A stretch of DNA of 64,000 nucleotides from Haladaptatus cibarius D43 (GTDB lineage Archaea; Halobacteriota; Halobacteria; Halobacteriales; Haladaptataceae), in the NCBI RefSeq assembly GCF_000710615.1, contig NZ_JDTH01000011.1:1-64000 (forward strand), written 5' to 3'. A program made the translations under genes and the position numbers. Positions 26,676 to 35,919 of the stretch are shown here, piece after piece; position 1 is the stretch's first letter, and every line of letters begins with the position of its first letter. Below the pieces are notes generated by a model, which saw only the letters and a list, made by a program, of their open reading frames with translations, was not told the origin of the DNA and did not search any database.

Positions 26676-27821
26676 TTAATCGCCCTCGGCGCGTCCGCTC
26701 TCGCTGCCCGCGTCTCGTTCGTCCATCACCTTGCCTTCGTCGAGCGGGTCGCTGTGCCAGTACTCGTGGTTCGGATCCGCGCGGAAACAGGCGGTTCGTC
26801 GCCCCTCGGCATCGTGGTCGGTGAGTTCTGGACATTCCTGCGTGCAGACTTCGCGCGCTTCGAGACAGCGCGTGTGGAACCGGCACCCCGACGGCGGGTC
26901 GGTCGGTTCCGGAATGGTGAGCGACCGAACCGGTGGTGTCGAGACGCCCGACGAGCGGTCTCGGAGATCCGAGGTCGCCCACAACAGCACCTTCGTGTAG
27001 GGGTGCTGGGGGTTGTGAATGATCTGTTCGGGCGTTCCAATCTCGACGAGTTCGCCGAGGTACATGATGCCGATACGGCCGCCCGCCTGTTCTGTGAGGT
27101 GTTTCGCGTTTGCGAGGTCGTGGGAGATGAACAGATAGGACGTGTCGAACTGCTGTTGTAGTTCGAGCATCAACTCCATCATCTCCGCTCGCAGTGACAC
27201 GTCGAGCGCGCTGATGGCCTCGTCCGCGAGGATGAGGTCTGGATTCATCAACAGTGACCGGATGAGCGCCACACGCTGTTGTTCGCCGCCCGATAGTTGG
27301 TGGGGGTACCTCCCTGCGTAGTCCTGTGCCGGTTTCATCCCGACGTATTCGAGGAGTCCGTAAATGCGGGCACGGCGGTCTGCCTCGCTCATCTCCGGTT
27401 GCCATTTCTCCAGCGGCGCCGAGAGCGTCGATTCGATGGTGTAGTTCGGATTCAGTGAGCTACCGGGGTCTTGATGAATCATCTGGAGCGACCGCCGAAC
27501 CTCTTTCCAGTCGCGTGCACCGTCCGATCCACGTCTACTAAGCAGACCGTTCGACCCCTTGGACTCCCAAATGTCGTCGCCGCGGTACAGCACGCGACCG
27601 TCGGTCGGTCGCTGTACGCCGATGGCCGCCTTCCCAAGCGTGGTCTTTCCGCAGCCTGACTCTCCGACCAGCGCGACGACATCGTTCTCGTAAATGTCGA
27701 GGCTCACATCGTCAACCGCGTGGACGGTGTCAGACCCGGCGAGACCGAACAACCGTTCTTTTTCGAAGTGGACGCTCACGTTCTGGAGCGACAGAAGCGG
27801 CTCGCCGTGGGCGTTGCTCAT
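26676..27821 (-). CDS. Peptide-type ABC transporter ATP-binding protein (DppF/OppF-like)
   Basis: 381 residues from ATG 27821, which overlaps the stop of the upstream ATPase by four bases. Walker A is GESGCGKTTLGKA, the signature LSGGEQQRVALIRSLL, Walker B LILADEAISALD (an unusual Ala after DE in place of Pro). A C-terminal oligopeptide-transporter extension follows with the typical Cys cluster (GCRFHTRC, then VCTQECPEL). It powers uptake with 27818-28924 and the two permeases. Last gene of the five-gene operon 31391 to 26676. Confidence 0.92.
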   Translation of the reverse strand: MSNAHGEPLLSLQNVSVHFEKERLFGLAGSDTVHAVDDVSLDIYENDVVALVGESGCGKTTLGKAAIGVQRPTDGRVLYRGDDIWESKGSNGLLSRRGSDGARDWKEVRRSLQMIHQDPGSSLNPNYTIESTLSAPLEKWQPEMSEADRRARIYGLLEYVGMKPAQDYAGRYPHQLSGGEQQRVALIRSLLMNPDLILADEAISALDVSLRAEMMELMLELQQQFDTSYLFISHDLANAKHLTEQAGGRIGIMYLGELVEIGTPEQIIHNPQHPYTKVLLWATSDLRDRSSGVSTPPVRSLTIPEPTDPPSGCRFHTRCLEAREVCTQECPELTDHDAEGRRTACFRADPNHEYWHSDPLDEGKVMDERDAGSESGRAEGD

Positions 27822-28924
27822 CGTGACAACCCCCCCTTTGGGCCGTCGTACCCGTGGTCTGGTGTTCCTTCGGACGTCTCCGACGACAGCGGTATCTCCG
27901 AGCGGGCGTCCTCCCAGTGGAAGCAAGCGGCTTCGTGGTCACCGCTTACGTCGTGGAAGTACGGGTCGTCCGTCTTGCATGTCTCGTCCGCGAGCGGACA
28001 CCGGGGATTGAACGAACAGCCGTCGGGGAGCGAGACGGGGTCGGGACTCGCACCCTCGATACCCTGGATGTCCATCGCGCGGTCGGAGATATTCGGGACA
28101 GCGTTGAGCAGTGCGCGAGTGTAGGGGTGGGCGGCGTGTTCGACCAGCTCGTCAGTCGGACCGAGTTCGACGAGGTCGAACGCGTACATCACCGCAAGTC
28201 GGTCGGCGAGGTCGGCGACCAGCGGCAGGTCGTGGGTGACGAACACCATCGTCAGGTCGTACTTCTCCTGTAGGTCTTCCAGCATACTGATAATGGATCG
28301 CTGCATCAACAGGTCGAGTGCGGCGGTCGGTTCGTCCATGACGACGACGTTCGGTTGGAGGACGAGTCCGAGCGCGATGAGTGCACGCTGTTTCATCCCG
28401 CCGGACAGTTCGTGAGGGTGCGAGCGAAGCACCTGTTCGGTCGGCAAGTAGAGGTCGGTGAGCAACTCGCGGGCGTGTTCCATACCGGCCGCCACGTCCG
28501 CGTCGTGTGCCCGGAGCGTCTCCTCGAAGTGGTCGCCGATGACCATCGTCGGATTGAACGCGCTTTGTGCACCTTGAATGACGAACGAAATCTCGTTCCA
28601 CCGTAGCTCCGTCAGCTCGGCTCGGGAGAGTGACAGCACGTCCACCGACGGCCCGTCCGGCGGATGGTAGCGTATTTCGCCACTCACTTGCCCCGGCGAG
28701 ACGACGGCGTCTAGCATCGCCGAGGCGAGCATCGACTTCCCGGATCCGCTCTCGCCGACAACGCCGAGAACCTCCCCTCGTCGAACGTCGAGGTCAACGC
28801 CGCGGAGAACGCGGGAGTCCCCGCGATCCATGCTGAACGAGACGCTCGCGTCCCGAACTTCCAAGACGACGTCCTCGCCACTTCGAGTCGTGTCCGCGCT
28901 GGCGGGTCGTTGGCTGGTTACCAT
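27818..28924 (-). CDS. Peptide-type ABC transporter ATP-binding protein (DppD/OppD-like)
   Basis: 368 residues. Walker A is GESGSGKSMLASA, Q-loop region FVIQGAQSAFNP, signature LSGGMKQRALIALGL, Walker B VVMDEPTAALD, switch His in FVTHDLP. The C-terminal OppD/DppD extension has GCSFNPRCPLADETC. It pairs with the DppF-like ATPase, the starts and stops overlapping by four bases. The subfamily imports peptides, nickel-type chelates and, in several archaea, oligosaccharides. Context here points to cell-wall fragments (inference). Confidence 0.92.
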   Translation of the reverse strand: MVTSQRPASADTTRSGEDVVLEVRDASVSFSMDRGDSRVLRGVDLDVRRGEVLGVVGESGSGKSMLASAMLDAVVSPGQVSGEIRYHPPDGPSVDVLSLSRAELTELRWNEISFVIQGAQSAFNPTMVIGDHFEETLRAHDADVAAGMEHARELLTDLYLPTEQVLRSHPHELSGGMKQRALIALGLVLQPNVVVMDEPTAALDLLMQRSIISMLEDLQEKYDLTMVFVTHDLPLVADLADRLAVMYAFDLVELGPTDELVEHAAHPYTRALLNAVPNISDRAMDIQGIEGASPDPVSLPDGCSFNPRCPLADETCKTDDPYFHDVSGDHEAACFHWEDARSEIPLSSETSEGTPDHGYDGPKGGLSR

Positions 28925-29072
28925 CGAATCACCTCCCGTAGACTGGATGTGTCCGGCGGGCGCGAGTCGGTCGGCCGGTGAACTCGTCGGTCGGCGTGGC
29001 GCTTCGTCGGTGTCGATGAAGTGTCGAATGCGAGCATAGTTTTGTGCGTGGTGTGTCGTCGCATGGATACTC

Positions 29073-29315
29073 TTAGTGGTAGTTTATGAGACGGAGACCG
29101 AGGTGGCCGAGAATGGCGTAGAGAAACGCGCTCACGCCCCAGATGGCGAACATTCCAGCCAGAACACCGTTGGTCACGAGCGGGACGTACTCGGAGAGGA
29201 ACACGGCGAGCAGGCAGCAGACGACGCCGATGGCCGTGACGAACGCGAGGAACGACTGCCGGACGGCCAGCAGAACCGAGACGGCGTTGCCGCCGGACGA
29301 CTGACCGGTGCTCAT
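29073..29315 (-). CDS. Small two- or three-helix membrane protein inside the ABC operon
   Basis: 80 residues, with helices at about 14-38 (VLLAVRQSFLAFVTAIGVVC) and 40-75 (a pair around NGVLAGMFAIWGVSAFLYAI). The start overlaps the stop of the upstream permease by four bases, so it is translationally coupled. About 150 bases separate it from the first ATPase. Peptide ABC operons do not normally carry such a subunit. It could be an accessory of the permease. No family recognised. Confidence 0.75.
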   Translation of the reverse strand: MSTGQSSGGNAVSVLLAVRQSFLAFVTAIGVVCCLLAVFLSEYVPLVTNGVLAGMFAIWGVSAFLYAILGHLGLRLINYH

Positions 29316-30379
29316 CGGCTCTCACCCCCACTAGTGCTCTCGTGGCGAGCGCGCAGTCGCACGTTGAACACCCGGTCGAGTCCCTGGGCGAGCAGGATGA
29401 ATCCGAGGGAGATGAAGACGATGAGCGCCATCGGCACGAGCAGCCAGTGGAGTTGATCCGGGTTCGTCAGGTCCGCTTTGCTGTAGGCGTTGTTCATCAT
29501 CACGCCCCAGTTCAACTGTGACACTGGGAGGATTCCGAGGAAGTACAGACCGACCGACTCGAAGATTATTTTCCGTGAACTGTTCGCGAAATTCACGGAG
29601 ATGTACGGCATCAGGTTCGAGATGACGTCCCGTCGGAGGATATGTCTCTCGGACAGCCCCATGATGCGCGAGGCTTCGGTGAACGACTCTTCCCGAACAC
29701 TCAGCACCTGCGAACGGACGGTTCGGGCCAGCGTCGGCCAGTTGTCGATGCCGAGGATGAGTCCGACCACGAACGGACTTTCGGGCTGGTAGATGGTCGC
29801 CAGCACGATGACCAACGCCAGACCCGGAATCGTGAGGACGACGTCGGTCAGCGTCATCAGCGCTTGGTCGGTGCGCCCACCGCGGTAGCCCGCGACGGTT
29901 CCGATGGTGGTTCCGAGACAGACCGAGAGCAGTGCGCCTGCCGTGATCATCTGTAGCATCGCGGGCGTCGCGTGCACGACCTGCTTGAATATCGATTCGC
30001 CCATCACGCTGGTTCCGAGCGGATGGTTCCAACTACTGAACGGCGCTGCGAAAATCGGCCCTTCCATCACGGTCGGTTCGGGGATGAGGTAGACGCCGAC
30101 GGTTCCGATAAACACGAACGCGACCAGAATCGCGGAGCCGACGAGTCCGCGCCAGTCGTTCAGTAGCACCGCCGAAGGCGCGTAAATGCGCCGTTCGAAC
30201 GTTCGATAGGCTTTCTCGCGTGCGGTCGGTTCGGGGACGTTCGACGTCTGGGTGAATATCGTTTCGTTGACGGCGGCGGTACCACCGGAGCGGTTGCTCG
30301 TGCCGCCGTCGGCGCGAACGTTCGAATCGGCCTGCTCAGTGGTATCGGAATCAGGTGCCGTGTCGTCAGTAGGATTCAC
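29312..30379 (-). CDS. Peptide-type ABC transporter permease (DppC/OppC-like)
   Basis: 355 residues from GTG 30379, chosen because GGAGG sits seven bases upstream; a further GTG at 30400 would add seven residues. It has a long acidic, disordered N-terminus (about 1-85), then six membrane helices. The EAA-type loop is conserved (REESFTEASRIMGLSERHILRRD). It starts inside the 3' end of the DppB-like gene, overlapping by 14 bases. Together they form the membrane channel of the importer. Confidence 0.88.
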   Translation of the reverse strand: MNPTDDTAPDSDTTEQADSNVRADGGTSNRSGGTAAVNETIFTQTSNVPEPTAREKAYRTFERRIYAPSAVLLNDWRGLVGSAILVAFVFIGTVGVYLIPEPTVMEGPIFAAPFSSWNHPLGTSVMGESIFKQVVHATPAMLQMITAGALLSVCLGTTIGTVAGYRGGRTDQALMTLTDVVLTIPGLALVIVLATIYQPESPFVVGLILGIDNWPTLARTVRSQVLSVREESFTEASRIMGLSERHILRRDVISNLMPYISVNFANSSRKIIFESVGLYFLGILPVSQLNWGVMMNNAYSKADLTNPDQLHWLLVPMALIVFISLGFILLAQGLDRVFNVRLRARHESTSGGESR

Positions 30380-31391
30380 GGTTGCTCCCTCCTTTGACAC
30401 GGGGGTCGATGACGCCGTAGGTGAGGTCAGCGATGAGGATTCCGAGGAGCGTTATCGCGGTGAAGAAGATAAACGCCCCCATGATGAGTGGGTAATCACG
30501 GTTCATCAACGCATTGAACGTCACCATTCCCATCGCCGGGTAGTTGAATATCGTTTCGAGGATGATGCCGCTCCCGAAGATGCCCGCCACGCCCATCATG
30601 ATGCTCGTATAGATGGGCAACAAGGCGTTTCGGCCGACGTACCGAATCGCGATTCGGCCTTGGCTGATGCCGCGCAGTTGTGCGACACGGATGTATCCTT
30701 CCCCCATCTCGCGGATGCAGTTGCCGCGGAACGCAAGCGCACCCCCGAAACCGGCGATGAACGCCGAGAAAATCGGGAGTGCGGCATGTTTGACGACGCC
30801 GACGATGAACGGCAGATTGAGGCCGGGCGTCGTCGATGGATCCATTCGTCCGCCGCTCGGGAACCACCCCAGGTTGAACGAGAAGACGATGAGGGTGAGA
30901 ATCGCGACGACGTAGTAGGGGATGGTGCTGTTGGCGATAGAGATGAACGTCATCCCGGTGTCGAACTTGCCACCCTCGTTGTACGCCATAACCGCGCCGA
31001 ACAGCAGGCTGATGGTCGTCCCGAATGCGAGACCGTAGATGCTGATGAATAGAGACCACGGCATCGCCTCGAAGAGGATGTCGAACACGGGTCGATTCTT
31101 GAATATCGACCGGCCGAAATCCTGGTAGACGACGATGTTGTAGAGGTACTCGTAGTAGGAGACGTACCACGGAACCGACGGGTCGATACCGGTGTACGTC
31201 TCGACCATCGCGTTGATATTCTCCATCTGGGCGGGCGACGGAGACTGGCCCTGTTCGAGCATCTGTTGCATCAGGCTGACCTTCACCATCTCGACCGGGC
31301 CGAACGGCAACAGCCGGTAGAGCGCGAACGTTACGGTCAATGCGATGAAAAACACCAGCACTGATTGGCCGATCCGCTTCACGTAATACAT
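30366..31391 (-). CDS. Peptide-type ABC transporter permease (DppB/OppB-like)
   Basis: 341 residues from ATG 31391 (MYYVKRIGQSVLVFFIALTV), the usual DppB start; the open frame extends upstream without family homology. Six membrane helices follow. The EAA loop around GYIRVAQLRGISQGRIAIRY contacts the ATPases. First gene of the operon dppB-dppC-small protein-dppD-dppF. A TATA-like AAATAAAAC lies 35 bases upstream of the start, on the same strand. Confidence 0.9.
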   Translation of the reverse strand: MYYVKRIGQSVLVFFIALTVTFALYRLLPFGPVEMVKVSLMQQMLEQGQSPSPAQMENINAMVETYTGIDPSVPWYVSYYEYLYNIVVYQDFGRSIFKNRPVFDILFEAMPWSLFISIYGLAFGTTISLLFGAVMAYNEGGKFDTGMTFISIANSTIPYYVVAILTLIVFSFNLGWFPSGGRMDPSTTPGLNLPFIVGVVKHAALPIFSAFIAGFGGALAFRGNCIREMGEGYIRVAQLRGISQGRIAIRYVGRNALLPIYTSIMMGVAGIFGSGIILETIFNYPAMGMVTFNALMNRDYPLIMGAFIFFTAITLLGILIADLTYGVIDPRVKGGSNRESY

Positions 31392-31516
31392 CGTGCTATT
31401 GTGCTTTTCTTTCTGCCACCTAAATAAAACTATGGGAGCACTTGGCACGGAAATACGACCCGCACAAGCACTCGGACGTTCACAACGTTCATTACGCCTG
31501 CCGAAAACGTCCCGAT

Positions 31517-31690
31517 ATGTCACTCGTTGCACGGCTCCTCGACTTCGTCAGTAGTGACGACGAGGCTGCCTACCAGTGTATCCGGTGCGGGAGGACGTTC
31601 GAACGCGACCACTACGAGTGCCCGGACTGCGGCGTCCCGCACGTGGTGGTTTCTGTTCCCGACGACGAGGGGTCGGGGCGAAATACTTAA
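31517..31690 (+). CDS. Small zinc-ribbon protein
   Basis: 57 residues from ATG 31517. A two-CxxC zinc ribbon is clear: YQCIRCGRTFERDHYECPDC. Haloarchaea encode many such 50-60 residue proteins; roles range from RNA or DNA binding to unknown. It is divergent from the dppB-like gene, with about 125 bases between, and precedes another small gene by 31 bases. Confidence 0.75.
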   Translation: MSLVARLLDFVSSDDEAAYQCIRCGRTFERDHYECPDCGVPHVVVSVPDDEGSGRNT

Positions 31691-31721
31691 TTTCTGTCGG
31701 GAAAGTGTCTCGGATGATAGG

Positions 31722-31943
31722 ATGTCTCACTCACCGTCGTTCTTCGATTACGTCTGTTCGAACGCCGATAAGTTCGCCATGCTGCTCGTGTTCGAGTGCG
31801 TCGCGGGAGCGCTCTCGCTCGCGCTGTTTCTCGGATCCGAACCTGGTACCGCCACGCACGTCGTCGGCGTCCTCAACGTCCTCGGCGCCGGGGTTCTCGC
31901 CGTGGCGACGGCGGCGATTCTGCTGAAGTGCTATCGAACCTGA
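31722..31943 (+). CDS. Small two-helix membrane protein
   Basis: 73 residues from ATG 31722, with two hydrophobic helices: about 18-40 (KFAMLLVFECVAGALSLALF) and 46-70 (VVGVLNVLGAGVLAVATAAI). No family recognised. It is convergent with the ABC binding-protein gene. Upstream in-frame codons exist, but homology-like composition begins at this ATG. Confidence 0.6.
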   Translation: MSHSPSFFDYVCSNADKFAMLLVFECVAGALSLALFLGSEPGTATHVVGVLNVLGAGVLAVATAAILLKCYRT

Positions 31944-31948
31944 CCCTG

Positions 31949-31958
31949 CCAAAAAACG
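31949..31958 (-). terminator. T-run terminator after the ABC binding-protein gene
   Basis: On the minus strand a run of six T (CCGTTTTTTGG) lies about 20 bases beyond the stop codon of the substrate-binding protein, as expected for archaeal termination. Confidence 0.5.
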
Positions 31959-31975
31959 GTTCCGAAGTATCGTCG

Positions 31976-33940
31976 CTACTTCGTCTTCGCACTGATGTGG
32001 CCTTTCGCGAAGTACTCCATCGAGTTCGCGAAGTGTTCCTGTTTGGTCGCCTCGGCGTTCGAATGGCCGTCCACTTTGTCGGTGGGAAAGTCGAACTTGT
32101 CCGTGTTGCCCCAGAACGCTCTCGTCTCGTCGTAGAAGCCGATATGTGGTACCTGCCAGTTCGTGTACCACATGAGCTTCTTTGCGAACTTCTTGACCTC
32201 GTCCTCGGACTGGGTCTGCGACATGATGTTCCCCCACTTGACCGGGAACAGCGTCTGTTTCGACCCGCCGTTGCCCACCGTGCCGACTTGCTTCGGGAAC
32301 TTCGGTCGGATGGGGTGGTTGAGCTTGTTGCTCCGCGGTTTCTCGAGTTCGGGTGCCGTGCGGTTCACTTTACAGCCGCCGCCATCCTTCTTCGAGGTGG
32401 CCGCTATCTCGTCGTACTTGCCGATGCCGCTCACGCCGACCGTGGTATACGCGTTCGCGGGATGGTCAGTCCCCGAGAACCAGTTGACCATGTCGAAATC
32501 GTGGGTGTCGGTCCAGCGTTTCCAGAACCCACTGGACGACGGGATGATGAGTTTGTTCTTGAATCCGAACTTGTCGAGTTTCGGGCTCACGTAGTTCCCG
32601 ATGGTTTCATAGATGTTCCACGGCGGTGTCAAGTAGGTGAGTCCATTGACCCTGTTACCGTTCGGCCCCGCCCAGACGCCGCCGCTCTTCGAGTAGCCGT
32701 CGTTTTCGAGCACCTGTTTGGCTTTCTCAGGCCTCGATTTCGACCCGTAGTTGATGAGCCGGTTCTGGAAACTCTCGCCCACCCATTGGTTGGCCGCCTT
32801 CGTGGACATTCCGGTGACGGTCGGTCGGGGTTTGTAGTTTAGCCCCTGCGTAGTCTTGATGACTTTGACCAGCTCTTCGTAGTCCAACAGGTACGCGATT
32901 GCGCGACGCACCGAGCGACGTGCGAGATGCTCGTTGTTCCAGTTCATCGATAGCTTCACGATGCTGGAGGTGCCGAAACGGTTGAACACCTCGACCCGGT
33001 CGTTGGACTGGGCCTGCGTGATGGTTTTGTCGCCCATGTCCAGCTTCCCGGTGTTGAGCGCCTGTATTGCCTTCTGTTTCTCGGAGATGAGGTGCCAGTT
33101 GAACGTCTTCAGGTTCGTCCACCCGGCGCGCGGATGGTCTTCGTACTTCTCGTGAACCGCCTTCGTCGGCGAGAGCTGGGTCGGTTTCCACATCCCGCAC
33201 CCGAGCCCCTTCTCGGTGAGGTCTTCCAGCGTTATCGTGTGCTCTTGCAGTTCCTTGGTCACCCTCTTGATGGCGTTTTCGCCGCCCGCGTCCTCGTACT
33301 TCTGGAGCCACGACTTGAAGTAGTCGTGTTTGACGACCGGCGAGAGGTACGCCGATTTTTGCAGCGACGGGTTTGCGGGCCCGGAGAGAACGTTTTTCAG
33401 GGTGTATTCATCCACGACTTCCCAGCTGTCGTCAGTCTGGTCAGGCCCCATGTTGACCCGGTAGTCGTCGATGCGTTGGGCGGTGTGGAGGTCCTGTGCG
33501 GTGACCGGCGTCCCGTCCCACCACGTGTAGTTCTCCTTGAGTTTGAGGTGGACTTCACAGCCGCCACCTTTGAGTTCGATGGTGTCCGCGAGCCAGTATA
33601 TCGGTTTTCCGTTCGCGTTCGGGTACACCGGCGACTCCCACCAGATGTAGTCCATCCAGAATTCGGTGTTTTTGGTGTCCGTGAATGGGTTGATGTTCGC
33701 TTGACTCGGTTGCCAACTGACTGGCGCGCGAATGTTGAGTTCGGTCGTCACAGGGGAGCCCTCCCCGCCGGTGTTCTCACCCGACGGATTGTTACTCAGC
33801 GTCACGTCTTCGTCCGGGTTGTTACCTCCGCAGCCGGCCAACCCGGAAATTGCTGCGCTACTGCCGAGCGCGAGCCATTGTCTCCGTGTTAGCCCGTTGC
33901 TATCCGCGTCGCCACCGGAACCGTGGTTAGCGTTAACCAT
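31976..33940 (-). CDS. ABC transporter substrate-binding lipoprotein, peptide/SBP_bac_5 family
   Basis: 654 residues. A Tat motif and lipobox occur together (TRRQWLALGSSAAISGLAGC), so it is exported folded and lipid-anchored. The rest is a family 5 extracellular binding protein: LKLKENYTWWDGTPVTAQDL near residue 130, then the long two-lobe fold, at the usual length of haloarchaeal members. It captures the substrate for the permease operon 31391-26676, with which it shares direction, although two small plus-strand genes lie between. The promoter region TAAATACTACTAAAATATTT lies just upstream. Confidence 0.9.
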   Translation of the reverse strand: MVNANHGSGGDADSNGLTRRQWLALGSSAAISGLAGCGGNNPDEDVTLSNNPSGENTGGEGSPVTTELNIRAPVSWQPSQANINPFTDTKNTEFWMDYIWWESPVYPNANGKPIYWLADTIELKGGGCEVHLKLKENYTWWDGTPVTAQDLHTAQRIDDYRVNMGPDQTDDSWEVVDEYTLKNVLSGPANPSLQKSAYLSPVVKHDYFKSWLQKYEDAGGENAIKRVTKELQEHTITLEDLTEKGLGCGMWKPTQLSPTKAVHEKYEDHPRAGWTNLKTFNWHLISEKQKAIQALNTGKLDMGDKTITQAQSNDRVEVFNRFGTSSIVKLSMNWNNEHLARRSVRRAIAYLLDYEELVKVIKTTQGLNYKPRPTVTGMSTKAANQWVGESFQNRLINYGSKSRPEKAKQVLENDGYSKSGGVWAGPNGNRVNGLTYLTPPWNIYETIGNYVSPKLDKFGFKNKLIIPSSSGFWKRWTDTHDFDMVNWFSGTDHPANAYTTVGVSGIGKYDEIAATSKKDGGGCKVNRTAPELEKPRSNKLNHPIRPKFPKQVGTVGNGGSKQTLFPVKWGNIMSQTQSEDEVKKFAKKLMWYTNWQVPHIGFYDETRAFWGNTDKFDFPTDKVDGHSNAEATKQEHFANSMEYFAKGHISAKTK

Positions 33941-34043
33941 GCTCTACTCAAGTATAATGTAAATACTACTAAAATATTTCGGTGTCCCTACTGAACCAAC
34001 TGGAGCGCAAGATAATTGCCACGCTGGTGGAAACAGAAAGAGC

Positions 34044-34871
34044 ATGAACCCCAGTGCATGCGACCGGAGTGGAGACATCGCTATCGTCACGGGAGCCAGC
34101 AACGGTATCGGACGCGCCATCGCGCAGCAACTCGCGGCCGCGAACGCCACCGTGGTCGTCGCCGACGTGGACGAAAACGGCGGCGAGCGAACCGTCGCGG
34201 CCATCGAAGACGACGGCGGCACCGCCGAATTCGTCCGCACCGACGTGAGCGACGCGACCGACGTTTCGACGTTGGTCGAGGCGACGATGGATGCTCACGG
34301 GAGCGTGGACGCCCTCGTGAACAACGCCGGTGGCTCGTTCGACGACGGTAATCCCGACCGAGTGACCGAAGAGACGTGGAACCGAATCATCGACGTGAAC
34401 CTCAAAGGTCAGTTCCTCTGCGCTCGGGAGACGCTCCCGGCGATGGTCGAGTCCGGCGGCGGGTCGATGGTTCACGTGTCGTCGGTCAACGCTCGGATAG
34501 GAATCGGCCTCGCCGCCTACTCCATGTCGAAAAACGGCGTCCTCGCGCTCTCCCGAATCATCGCGACGCAGTACGGCCGCCACGGCGTCCGCTCGAACGC
34601 GGTCTGCCCGGGGAGCATCATAACTGATGCGTCGAGCGAGAAGTTGACCACCGAGGGGCCGGTTCGGGAGGAGTGGCTCGACCAGTATCCGGTCGGTCGG
34701 TTCGGTCGTCCCGAAGACGTCGCCGCCGCCGTCTCGTTTCTGACGTCGGAGATGGCGTCGTTCATCACGGGAACCGAACTCGTCATCGACGGCGGCCTCA
34801 CGGCCGGTCTCGACCAGCGACTCGAAACGATGATGTACGATATCGACGAGCCAGCAGCGCGCGATTACTGA
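34044..34871 (+). CDS. Short-chain dehydrogenase/reductase (SDR)
   Basis: 275 residues, classical SDR. Cofactor motif TGASNGIGRA (about 13-22), NNAG motif (LVNNAGGS), catalytic Ser in HVSSVNA, YSMSK (Tyr/Lys) and the C-terminal FITGTELVIDGGLTAG. The acidic residue after beta-2 (VVADVDENGG) indicates NAD(H) preference. Substrate unknown; an alcohol or keto group on a sugar is likely from context. First gene of a plus-strand run that continues with GNAT and AnmK. Confidence 0.9.
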   Translation: MNPSACDRSGDIAIVTGASNGIGRAIAQQLAAANATVVVADVDENGGERTVAAIEDDGGTAEFVRTDVSDATDVSTLVEATMDAHGSVDALVNNAGGSFDDGNPDRVTEETWNRIIDVNLKGQFLCARETLPAMVESGGGSMVHVSSVNARIGIGLAAYSMSKNGVLALSRIIATQYGRHGVRSNAVCPGSIITDASSEKLTTEGPVREEWLDQYPVGRFGRPEDVAAAVSFLTSEMASFITGTELVIDGGLTAGLDQRLETMMYDIDEPAARDY

Positions 34872-34944
34872 CGACGCCGCACCGAACCGCCGAACGCCCG
34901 CTCGAAGTCGGTCTATAAGTAGTGGTGTGAGAAACAGTGTGTCG

Positions 34945-35919
34945 ATGAACTTCGAGGTTCGCCGACTCACCGACCACGGCGCAGTCTGTGCCGGTATCGA
35001 CTGCTGGAATCGAACGTATCCGGATTTTTCGCTTCCGAACCGATTGGTGGCCCAGAACATCTTCGCCCCCTTCGACGGTCTCGACGTGACGGCATGGGGA
35101 GCGTTCTCGGAAAACACGCTCGTCGGCGTCGTGGTCGGAAAACGACTCGTGGAGCAGATTCCCGACTACGACGGTTCCGAACAGGGATGGGTGAGCCTGT
35201 TCGCCGTCGATTCGACGGTCGAAGACGCTGCCGTCGCGGACGAACTGGTCGAAACGGTCGAACGAACCATGGCCAACCGAGGCGTCTCGAACCTTCGCGT
35301 CGGCGGCGATCCCGGCCAGTTCCTCCCCGGACTTCCCACCGCGTTCACCGACCTCCGTGAGACGCTCACCAACCACGGCTTCGAATCACGCGGCACCGTC
35401 CACGACCTACGGGGCGACATCGCGGCATTCGACGCCCCAGAGCGCATCACCCGGGTCGGCGAGTCCTGGCCCAACCTGACCGTCGAGCGGGTCGGCGCGG
35501 ACGTTGACCCACTCTATTCGTTCCTCGCCGACCAGTTCCCCGGTCGGTGGCGGTACGAGGCCGAGAACGTCTGTCGAGTTCCGGGCGGTGGCGACGACTA
35601 CTGGCTGCTTCGTCACGACGGCGAGTCGGTCGGGTTCGCTCGGACGAACACGCCGGACGGCGGATACCGCGGCGCGAACGTCAACTGGGCGGCCCGCCTC
35701 AACGGTGCGACCTGCGGTATCGGCCCCCTCGGCGTCCACGAATCCTATCGCGGTCGTAGCTGGGGGCTTTGGATGATCGCCTCCATCGTCGAACGCTACC
35801 GCGACGCCGGATACGAACGGATGAGCATCGACTGGACGGGACTGCTGGAGTACTATCGGAAACTCGGCTTCGAGCCATGGATCGAGTACGAGACGCTCAC
35901 GAAGGAGTTAGAGACATGA
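34945..35919 (+). CDS. Tandem GNAT-family N-acetyltransferase
   Basis: 324 residues from ATG 34945 (a GTG at 34927 is also in frame). The second GNAT unit is clear: GPLGVHESYRGRSWGLWMIA is motif A (acetyl-CoA pyrophosphate binding) and LLEYYRKLGFEPWIEYE is the C-terminal strand. The first half (about 1-160) has a weaker GNAT pattern, with AVDSTVEDAAVADELVETVE. The stop overlaps the AnmK start by four bases (ATGA), a strong sign that both are made together. Acetylation of a de-acetylated amino sugar or peptide amine is a reasonable guess (inference). Confidence 0.82.
   Translation: MNFEVRRLTDHGAVCAGIDCWNRTYPDFSLPNRLVAQNIFAPFDGLDVTAWGAFSENTLVGVVVGKRLVEQIPDYDGSEQGWVSLFAVDSTVEDAAVADELVETVERTMANRGVSNLRVGGDPGQFLPGLPTAFTDLRETLTNHGFESRGTVHDLRGDIAAFDAPERITRVGESWPNLTVERVGADVDPLYSFLADQFPGRWRYEAENVCRVPGGGDDYWLLRHDGESVGFARTNTPDGGYRGANVNWAARLNGATCGIGPLGVHESYRGRSWGLWMIASIVERYRDAGYERMSIDWTGLLEYYRKLGFEPWIEYETLTKELET

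Noticed and set aside
30252-33892. Plus-strand frames at 30252-31052, 31796-32842 and 33092-33892
   Set aside because: Antisense to the permease and binding-protein genes; no recognisable domains.
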